NCBI GenBank assembly: GCA_031254905.1
Contig: JAIRTN010000153.1
Coordinates: forward strand, 1-9,856
Direction: 5' to 3'
Source of the DNA: Coriobacteriales bacterium
Lineage (GTDB): Bacteria > Actinomycetota > Coriobacteriia > Coriobacteriales > UBA8131
DNA: 9,856 nucleotides
Made by a program: the position numbers and the translations under genes. A model generated the notes under the pieces. It was not told the DNA's origin, did not search any database, and saw nothing but the letters and a program-made list of their open reading frames with translations. Shown piece after piece: positions 1 to 4,776 of the stretch (positions are counted from its first letter, which is position 1; each line of letters opens with the position of its first letter).

Positions 1-10
1 GCGGCGGTCG

Positions 11-189
11 CATCCTTTTTATCATTGCGAATGGCGCATGCACTCTTTTGTCATTGCAAGCCCCGCAGGTGCGTTTTCTTGTCATTCTTGCCAGGAGCGT
101 ATGCACCCCTCTGTCATCCTATAGCCCCGTATGTATCCTTCTGTCATTTTTGCAAGGAGCGTAGCGACGAAGCGAGAATCCATCGCATG
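11..189. repeat. Degenerate ~30-bp tandem repeat cluster
   Basis: About five imperfect tandem units begin near 11, 41, 72, 104 and 134. Each has a pyrimidine-rich lead, a core (A/G)TCATT or GTCATC, a variable middle and, in four of the five, an end like GCATG or GTATG. The cores start at 21, 50, 81, 113 and 143, so the spacing is 29, 31, 32 and 30 bp. The last unit is the longest and continues as GCAAGGAGCGTAGCGACGAA, which resembles the GTCATTGCGAGGAGCG-type intergenic repeats dispersed in several bacterial genomes (recalled, not searched). An 89-codon open frame crosses the cluster from 25 to 294. I regard it as spurious because it is built from the repeats and has no clear ribosome binding site. 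I infer a decayed intergenic repeat array. Its function is unknown. Confidence 0.6.
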
Positions 190-219
190 GGCGCGCACGC
201 GCCACCGCGAAACTTCAAA

Positions 220-243
220 GCGCAAGGCGTCAGTGCCTTGCGC
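220..243. terminator. Perfect 9-bp hairpin, possible terminator
   Basis: GCGCAAGGC (220-228) pairs perfectly with GCCTTGCGC (235-243) around the 6-nt loop GTCAGT. On the minus strand the stem is followed by TTTGAAGTTT, so it could be a weak intrinsic terminator for a gene entering from the right or reading leftward. On the plus strand no T-run follows directly. A structured intergenic repeat with no terminator role is equally possible. No gene within the window needs it. The rest of 190-310 shows only a short GGCGCG/CGCGCC inverted repeat (190-203) and a 9-bp direct repeat GTCTTCGCT (257-265 and 275-283). Confidence 0.35.
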
Positions 244-310
244 AGCCATGCTTTTCGTCTTCGCTTAGTTGCGTGTCTTCGCTGGCCAGATTGAACCAAA
301 TCAACTCTCT

Positions 311-336
311 GGTAGGTTGAATTTCGAAATGCAACA
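311..336 (+). repeat. Left terminal inverted repeat of the IS (IRL)
   Basis: Matches the reverse complement of 2081-2106 at 18 of 26 positions. It runs straight into a short inverted repeat, GCAAC (331-335) AGC GTTGC (339-343), that overlaps its inner end. The element is oriented so that this end is upstream of the transposase. Confidence 0.55.
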
Positions 337-353
337 GCGTTGCGTGTAGTCTT

Positions 354-413
354 GCGGGCGAAGCCCGCCGTCTACCCCGAGCGTGGGTCGAAAGACCCGC
401 CTCGGGGTAGACG
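354..413 (+). other. Tandem strong hairpins in the IS left arm
   Basis: Two adjacent stem-loops stand between IRL and the transposase. The first is GCGGGC (354-359), loop GAA, GCCCGC (363-368). The second has a perfect 13-bp outer stem, 369-381 with 401-413. Inside it is a one-base bulge (C382) and a further 7-bp stem including one G-U pair (383-389 with 394-400), capped by a GAAA tetraloop (390-393). The two stems resemble each other (GCGGGC-GAA-GCCCGC and GTGGGTC-GAAA-GACCCGC). The stretch TAGTTCTTT follows the second. The position suggests it blocks transcription or translation entering the transposase gene from outside, a strategy known in some other IS elements. A dispersed palindromic repeat inserted here is the alternative. 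Confidence 0.6.
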
Positions 414-468
414 TAGTTCTTTACACTTCTCTTAACACGGATTCCCCGGGGCTGAGAGGAGGTGTCTT

Positions 469-1809
469 ATGCCTGAATCAAGGGGAAAGCACTTAACGAG
501 ACGGGACAGAGACGTCATCGAGTCCGGGATCCGCGAAGGCAGCTCCGCCAGAGCGATAGCCAAAAGCATCGATGTCAGTGCTTCGACAGTCACCCGTGAG
601 GTCAAAGCAAACAGGACGGTGCGCGAAAAGAAACGTACGCCCAACGCCAAGTTAGCCATCCGATGCACTCAATACAAAGGGTGCCAGGCAAGCGCTACAT
701 CCTGCAAAAACTGTTCCACCAAGCTTACATCCTGCAAAAACTGCAAGACTCACAACTGCATCGATTCTTGCCCAAACTTTGAGCTTGTAATGTGCAACTC
801 TACGAAACAATGGCCCTATGTTTGCCCGCAGGGCTGTCCGAAAAAGGCGTATTGTAACTACCCCAAGTGCAGCTACTTTGCCGCCGATGCTGATATCGCC
901 TATCGCATACGGCTGGTCTCATCACGGGAGGGCATCGACATAACGAAAGAGGAGCTTGAGGCACTCAACACTTTGGTAGTTCCGCTGATAAGGCAAGGCC
1001 AAAGCTTCGAGGCAATCTGGGCGACGCATGCCGATGAACTGCCAGTCGGGGTAAGGACGGCTTACAACTACCAGCAGGCCGGTATCTTAAAGACAGCCGA
1101 CATTGAACTGCCGCGCAAAGTCAGGATGAGAAAGCGCAAGAGAAATGCGCCTAAGGGGCGCGAGCGCATCGACAGGACAGGGCGTACTTACGACGACTTT
1201 CAAAAGTTGCCGCTTGCAGACAGAGCCCGTGTCGTACAGGGGGACTCTGTCATCGGGTATGTGGAAAACAAATGCGACCTTTTAAGCCTGCACGTGGTGG
1301 CGCGCGCTTTTCAGATATATCTGCTCAAAGAACACGCAAAGGCGCCTGCGACCGTTGCCTGTCTGGATGCCATAGAGCGAATGTTGGATTCAAGGGAGGC
1401 CTTCGAGGCAATATTTGGAATCATGTTAGTCGATCGCGGAGTGGAGTTTGACGACTGGGCAGGCATGGAGCGCTCTTGTTTGGAGCCAGGCCAGCAGCGC
1501 TGTCGCGTGTTTTACTGCGATCCTCAGGCCACCAATCAGAAATCTGAAGCCGAACGCAACCACGAGCAACTAAGAAGAATTCTGCCCAAGGGCCGAAGCG
1601 ATTTCGACAAGCTTAGCACTTGGGATGTGGCTACCTGCACCAGCCATGTGAACTCCTATCCAAGCGCCGGCAGGGGTGGGAAATGCCCGTTTGAGCTTTT
1701 AGGTGGGCTTTTACCCAAAAAGCTATTGGATGATCTGGGGATCGAGTGGTTGGCTCCCGATAACGTAATCTTAAAGCCCAACTTGATTGCACACGCCGTT
1801 GTGCAATAA
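469..1809 (+). CDS. IS30-family DDE transposase (446 aa)
   Basis: Catalyses cut and strand transfer of the element through an RNase H-like DDE domain. An N-terminal helix-turn-helix of the IS30 type spans roughly residues 9-50 (LTRRDRDVIESGIREG, then ARAIAKSIDVSASTVTREV). A Cys-rich region follows at about 65-140, with repeated CxxC pairs and SCPNFE, probably metal-binding. The catalytic triad reads as D259 (QGDSVIGY), D322 (LVDRGVEFDD) and E366 (RNHEQLRRILPKG), with 43 residues between the second Asp and the Glu. YCDP and NQKSEAE lie between them, as in the longer IS30 subgroup. DRG in place of the commoner DNG looks like a subgroup variant and not damage. The start at 469 is supported by AGGAGG (457-462) six bases upstream. 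The reading frame is intact and ends in TAA. I found no convincing promoter; hairpins lie just upstream. Confidence 0.93.
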   Translation: MPESRGKHLTRRDRDVIESGIREGSSARAIAKSIDVSASTVTREVKANRTVREKKRTPNAKLAIRCTQYKGCQASATSCKNCSTKLTSCKNCKTHNCIDSCPNFELVMCNSTKQWPYVCPQGCPKKAYCNYPKCSYFAADADIAYRIRLVSSREGIDITKEELEALNTLVVPLIRQGQSFEAIWATHADELPVGVRTAYNYQQAGILKTADIELPRKVRMRKRKRNAPKGRERIDRTGRTYDDFQKLPLADRARVVQGDSVIGYVENKCDLLSLHVVARAFQIYLLKEHAKAPATVACLDAIERMLDSREAFEAIFGIMLVDRGVEFDDWAGMERSCLEPGQQRCRVFYCDPQATNQKSEAERNHEQLRRILPKGRSDFDKLSTWDVATCTSHVNSYPSAGRGGKCPFELLGGLLPKKLLDDLGIEWLAPDNVILKPNLIAHAVVQ

Positions 1810-1892
1810 CGAGTCCGAGTAGACAAAACCAAAAGACAATAAAGCCCTATCGGGAGCCGTGTATAAATGTAACACCAACAAGAGCCCTTAAA

Positions 1893-2081
1893 TGTTGCGC
1901 TTAGTCTTTCAGTACAAAAAACAAGGGCTGGCGCAAGCATGCCCCGATGCGCTGCGGGCGGACGATAGTCGGTGCCAAAACACCGTTTCTGAAAAACTTG
2001 AACAAGTAAACGCTACACACGACGGCCGATTTAGGCTCGTATTGCAAAAGTACGCGCAATTGTTGCGCTTACCTTTTCAGT
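1893..2081 (+). repeat. Iterated terminal-repeat-like motifs in the IS right arm
   Basis: TGTTGCGCTTAGTCTTTCAGT (1893-1913, 21 nt) recurs at 2061-2081 with three mismatches. The second copy abuts IRR at 2081, which starts TGTTGCACTCAC and matches it at 15 of the first 20 positions. The three copies therefore share TGTTGC(G/A)CT. The 2061 copy is also half of a hairpin, GCGCAA (2054-2059) TTG TTGCGC (2063-2068), extended imperfectly by AAAAG upstream and CTTTT downstream. Such iterated subterminal motifs could be extra transposase binding sites or relics of an earlier, shorter right end. No credible gene lies in 1810-2080. Confidence 0.5.
1970..1990 (+). terminator. Weak hairpin plus T-tract downstream of transposase
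   Basis: CGGTG (1970-1974) pairs with CACCG (1981-1985) around CCAAAA and is followed by TTTCT. With only five stem pairs this is a marginal intrinsic terminator. It is the best candidate I see for ending the transposase transcript within the IS right arm. Confidence 0.25.
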
Positions 2082-2106
2082 GTTGCACTCACATTTGCAA
2101 CCAACC
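2081..2106 (-). repeat. Right terminal inverted repeat of the IS (IRR)
   Basis: Read as reverse complement it begins GGTTGGTTG and ends TGCAACA, matching IRL at 18 of 26 positions. The next downstream sequence (ACGGCCGAG) has no counterpart upstream of IRL, so the element probably ends at or within a base of 2106. Confidence 0.55.
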
Positions 2107-2171
2107 ACGGCCGAGAATGACATACTTTTAGCGTGCAAAGAAGAAAGGGGCTGTTCAGAGCGGGAGTTTTG

Positions 2172-2180
2172 TGGTATAAA
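2172..2180 (+). promoter_or_regulatory. Extended -10 promoter for the rimP operon
   Basis: TGTGGTATAAA contains the -10 hexamer TATAAA (2175-2180) preceded by a TG-type extension at 2172-2173. The -35 region near 2152-2157 (TGTTCA) fits poorly, as is common with an extended -10. Transcription would start near 2187, giving a leader of about 135 nt before the first possible rimP start. It is the best promoter-like sequence between the IS end and rimP and lies outside the IS. Confidence 0.45.
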
Positions 2181-2186
2181 AGCCAG

Positions 2187-2320
2187 TGCGTTTATTCCTG
2201 AGGAACAAGCGCGGGTTTTACTGCGGTTTTTCAACGATGATTCCTGTCGGCGAGGAAGTGGGCTTTGTCCCGCTTTCTTTTGTTAGGAGGCGCTGGTAGG
2301 CGCTTCTCAGGGGGAGGTGG
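2187..2320 (+). promoter_or_regulatory. Structured leader of the nusA operon, putative attenuator
   Basis: The leader has three short helices. TTCC (2195-2198) pairs with GGAA (2202-2205). TTCCT (2241-2245) pairs perfectly with AGGAA (2253-2257). The second overlaps the 5' arm of the terminator at 2254-2277, so the two are mutually exclusive. The GGAA at 2202-2205 could also reach TTCC at 2241-2244. The leader ends in the strong Shine-Dalgarno run GGGGGAGGTGG (2310-2320). In B. subtilis the homologous operon is known to be autoregulated through a NusA-dependent leader terminator. I infer that a similar feedback is possible here. Confidence 0.45.
2254..2284 (+). terminator. Intrinsic terminator in the rimP-nusA leader
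   Basis: The stem pairs 2254-2262 (GGAAGTGGG) with 2269-2277 (CCCGCTTTC), nine pairs of which two are G-U, around a 6-nt loop CTTTGT. An interrupted U-tract, TTTTGTT (2278-2284), follows. G-U pairs and a broken U-tract are typical of weak terminators that need NusA. Since it lies between the probable promoter and the first gene, it should act as an attenuator. It could alternatively be the terminator of an upstream gene now displaced by the IS, but no such gene is visible. Confidence 0.6.
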
Positions 2321-2914
2321 TTGGAGCGCCGTATCCTTCGGACAATGGCTAGAGATATGAGAGACGAGAAGCGACAGAGATTGATAGACACCCTTGAGGT
2401 GGCGGCGACCGACCACGGCTTTGAACTGGTCGACGTCGAGTTCGCTGGCACGGGTCGAGCGCGCGTCATCCGAGTCTTTCTCGACAGGAGCGGTGGCTTG
2501 GGAATCGACGACCTTGCGCAGGCGAATCAGTGGGTCGACGAAGTCATTGGGGACAACGAGCCCTGGGCTGGTCCCTACACTCTTGAAGTCTCGTCTCCTG
2601 GTATCGACCGCCCGCTGCGCACGCTTGAGCACTTCGCACGCTTTGTGGGCGAGGAGGCGAAACTTGCGACTGAGCCGCTCGACGGACGGAGCAACTGGAC
2701 CGGCACGCTGGTCGGCGTTGAGGGCGACACGGTTTTGCTCACCATAGACGGAGAGATACGTCGCGTCCCGCGAAATGCCATCAAAAAGGCGCGCTTGAAG
2801 GGGCGTATCGACTTCAAGGCAGCCGACGGCAAGGGCGATACGACGTACGAGGCAACGGATGAAACGACGAATGGTATGACAGGCAACAGGGAAGGAAGCG
2901 ATAATGTCATCTGA
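2321..2914 (+). CDS. rimP: Ribosome maturation factor RimP
   Basis: RimP binds the free 30S subunit and assists its late assembly. The product shows the family signatures: GFELVDVE (residues 33-40), DRSGGLGIDDLAQANQWVDE at 55-74, LEVSSPGIDRPL (88-99), and a C-terminal SH3-like domain ending in VPRNAIKKARLKG (149-161). A polar tail of about 35 residues follows. The start is uncertain. TTG at 2321 follows the strong GGAGG (2313-2317) by only three bases, which is tight. ATG at 2345 and ATG at 2357 are in frame but have no good ribosome binding site. Homology covers only residues from about 20, so all three are possible (197, 189 or 185 aa). The stop overlaps the nusA start by 11 bases, indicating translational coupling. 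It is the first gene of the operon. Confidence 0.93.
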   Translation: MERRILRTMARDMRDEKRQRLIDTLEVAATDHGFELVDVEFAGTGRARVIRVFLDRSGGLGIDDLAQANQWVDEVIGDNEPWAGPYTLEVSSPGIDRPLRTLEHFARFVGEEAKLATEPLDGRSNWTGTLVGVEGDTVLLTIDGEIRRVPRNAIKKARLKGRIDFKAADGKGDTTYEATDETTNGMTGNREGSDNVI

Positions 2915-4388
2915 GTTGGTAGCCGCACTGGAAGCGTTGGCGGCCGAGAAGAACATAGACGAAATCTATCTGCTTGAGCGTCTTGAGCAGTCGCTTGCGA
3001 GGAGCTACGAGAACATTCTCAAACTTGAGTGGGACGCCCGCGTCACCATCAACCGCGAAACGGGCAACATCTATGTCTACGAGATGGTGCCAGTTGGCGA
3101 GCCTGACGAGGAGACAGGGGAGTACACGGAGTTTGAGGAGCGCGACGTCACCCCACGCGACGTGAGCCGCATCGCCGCGCAGAACGCCAAAAACGTCATC
3201 CTGTCCATCGTGCGCGACGCGGGACGTCAAGCTATCTTCACCGAGTATTCCGACCGCAAGGGCGAGCTCGTTACGGGAACCGTGCTCCAGTCTACCGCGG
3301 ATTTTACGATTATCAAGATTCGCGACGGGGTGGAGGCCGAGCTGCCGCACTTCGATGTGAAGCGCAACCCCGGCGAGCGCAACGAGAAGCCCGCGAATGA
3401 GCATTACCGCCACAACCTGCGGCTCAAGTCGCTCATCATCGAAGTGCGCGACCCCAATATTTCCGAGTCAGGTTCACGCAACGAGAACACTCGGCCCTCC
3501 ATCGTGGTGAGCCGCACACATCCCGACCTTATCCGCCGCCTTTTTGAAATAGAGGTGCCGGAGATATATGACGGCATCGTTGAGATTAAGTCTATTGCTC
3601 GTGAGGCCGGCGCGCGTTCGAAGGTCGCCGTCGCGTCGCGGGAGAGCAATCTTGACCCGGTTGGCGCCTGCGTTGGGCCTAAGGGTTCGCGCGTGCGCAT
3701 GGTGGTTGAGGAGCTGCGCAACGAGCGTGTTGACGTTATTCAGTGGGATGAGAATCCGAGCACTTATGTGGCCAATGCGCTTTCGCCTGCCAAAGTGAAC
3801 AATGTCATTGTGGATGAATCGACGCATTATGCCACCGTGATTGTGCCGGACGATCAGCTCTCGCTTGCCATCGGTAAGGAGGGGCAAAACGCCCGGCTTG
3901 CCGCCCGTTTGACCGGCTGGCACATCGACATCAAGAGCCTTTCGCTGATGAGTGAGCTGCCGCAGGTGGTCACGACGCTTTTTGATGATGAGGAGCAGGA
4001 AAGTGTGAGCGAGGACGGCCGTTGCGAGTACGTCTCGCCCGACGGTATTCGCTGCCGCAACCACGCGCTGCCTCATTCGCGGTTCTGCCGCTTGCATGAG
4101 AACGCCGCACTGGGTGAAGCGACCGATGAGATTAACGATGTGGCCGATGTTGCCCGCGCCTCGCGTGCGGTGGAAGCGGCCATTGCCTCCGAAGATCCCT
4201 TCGACGCGCTTTCTGCCGAGGAAAGTGACCAAAAGACGCTTGCCGAGGTGCATGAAGCGGTTGCCTTGACCGAGGATGACCTTGCGACCGATGACGATGA
4301 GTTTTTGGAAGATGAACTCGCGCAGGCTGAAGATGAGCTTACGCAGGCTGAAGGCGAACCTGCTGGTTCGCAGGACAGTGAGGACTGA
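2904..4388 (+). CDS. nusA: Transcription termination/antitermination factor NusA
   Basis: NusA binds RNA polymerase and nascent RNA, promoting pausing and intrinsic termination and taking part in rRNA antitermination. Visible domains are the polymerase-binding N-terminal domain (about 1-115), S1 (about 117-190, starting DRKGELVTGTVLQ), KH1 with GPKG at 258-261, and KH2 with GKEGQN at 324-329. After the KH core comes an unusual segment, C374-x9-C384-x10-C395-x2-H398, which looks like a small zinc knuckle. It is followed by about 95 mostly acidic residues (e.g. DDLATDDDEFLEDELAQAED) with no recognisable acidic-repeat domains of the proteobacterial type. The start ATG lies inside the end of rimP and is preceded by GGGAAGGA. 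As a likely autoregulator it may act on the leader terminator of this operon. Confidence 0.97.
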   Translation: MSSELVAALEALAAEKNIDEIYLLERLEQSLARSYENILKLEWDARVTINRETGNIYVYEMVPVGEPDEETGEYTEFEERDVTPRDVSRIAAQNAKNVILSIVRDAGRQAIFTEYSDRKGELVTGTVLQSTADFTIIKIRDGVEAELPHFDVKRNPGERNEKPANEHYRHNLRLKSLIIEVRDPNISESGSRNENTRPSIVVSRTHPDLIRRLFEIEVPEIYDGIVEIKSIAREAGARSKVAVASRESNLDPVGACVGPKGSRVRMVVEELRNERVDVIQWDENPSTYVANALSPAKVNNVIVDESTHYATVIVPDDQLSLAIGKEGQNARLAARLTGWHIDIKSLSLMSELPQVVTTLFDDEEQESVSEDGRCEYVSPDGIRCRNHALPHSRFCRLHENAALGEATDEINDVADVARASRAVEAAIASEDPFDALSAEESDQKTLAEVHEAVALTEDDLATDDDEFLEDELAQAEDELTQAEGEPAGSQDSED

Positions 4389-4397
4389 CAAAGCGCG

Positions 4398-4766
4398 ATG
4401 ACCGCACAGCGTCCACATAAGAAACCCTTGCGTTCGTGTGTTGCCTGTCGGGTAACGGATGACAAGCGCCGACTCGTTCGCTTTGTGCGTACTGCCGAGG
4501 GCGCGATTTGTTGTGATTTGACGGGTCGACAGCCGGGACGCGGAGCGTATCTGTGCGGCGCGGAACGCTGTTTTGAGCGCGCGCGAAAAGGCCATCTGCT
4601 TGATAGGGCATTGAGAATAAAGCTGAGTGAGGACGACTACGAAAATCTGGCGCACGCGTATCGCGCCGCAGTAGCTGGCGATGTTTGCGCCACGATCGAT
4701 GCGGCGAGTGCGGGCACGGAGGGTGCTGAGCGTTGCGCCACGGTAGGTAGAGAGAATATGGTTTAG
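4398..4766 (+). CDS. ylxR: YlxR/RnpM RNA-binding protein (DUF448)
   Basis: Small basic protein of the YlxR family, called RnpM in B. subtilis, where it has been reported to bind the RNase P RNA and modulate its activity. Family marks are RSCVACR (residues 12-18), LVRFVRTAEG (26-35), and QPGRGAYLC (45-53) followed by a basic helix, ERARKGHLLDRAL. The conserved domain ends near residue 85. The last 35 or so residues (including DVCATIDAASAG) are a tail that I do not recognise. It lies 9 bases after nusA with a weak, distant GAGGA. Its stop codon is part of the infB Shine-Dalgarno AGGAG (4765-4769). The ylxQ gene found between ylxR and infB in many Bacillota is absent. Confidence 0.92.
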   Translation: MTAQRPHKKPLRSCVACRVTDDKRRLVRFVRTAEGAICCDLTGRQPGRGAYLCGAERCFERARKGHLLDRALRIKLSEDDYENLAHAYRAAVAGDVCATIDAASAGTEGAERCATVGRENMV

Positions 4767-4776
4767 GAGTTGGGAT

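Larger units (their letters stand above)
311..2106 (+). mobile_element. IS30-family insertion sequence with terminal inverted repeats
   Basis: The element carries one intact transposase gene between imperfect inverted repeats. The left end (311-336) begins GGTAGGTTG and finishes TGCAACA. The reverse complement of the right end (2081-2106) begins GGTTGGTTG and finishes TGCAACA. I count 18 of 26 matching positions, with the outer nine and inner seven bases best conserved. Similarity stops sharply outside both ends, which supports these boundaries. A TGTTGCA-type inner motif is, from memory, common at IS30-family ends. No 2-3 bp target duplication is visible (left flank CTCTCT, right flank ACGGCC), so the insertion may be old or the ends off by a few bases. 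At about 1.8 kb it is long for IS30, mostly because of a non-coding right arm of about 270 bp. It lies about 70 bp upstream of the likely rimP operon promoter. Confidence 0.6.

Noticed and set aside
11..189. CRISPR array
   Set aside because: The period is only about 30 bp with no separate spacers, the units are poorly conserved, and no cas gene is nearby.
25..294. Possible small Cys-rich protein of 89 residues
   Set aside because: It is produced by reading through the GTCATT tandem units and a hairpin. It has no clear ribosome binding site and no coding-like codon use.
420..448. Transposase promoter with TTTACA as -35
   Set aside because: No acceptable -10 hexamer lies 16-18 bases downstream of TTTACA (420-425).
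1889..1928. Alternative right end of the IS or a terminator at AGCCCTT/AAGGGCT
   Set aside because: The 1893 motif matches IRL at only about 14 of 26 positions, against 18 for 2081-2106. The 7-bp stem has a loop over 30 nt and no T-run.
308..2109. Target site duplication flanking the IS
   Set aside because: The bases next to the proposed ends (CTCTCT and ACGGCC) share no 2-3 bp direct repeat at this boundary or one base further out.
1892..2286. Small open frames in the IS right arm and the operon leader
   Set aside because: They cross the IS end, the operon promoter and the leader terminator, and no ribosome binding site or family resemblance was seen.
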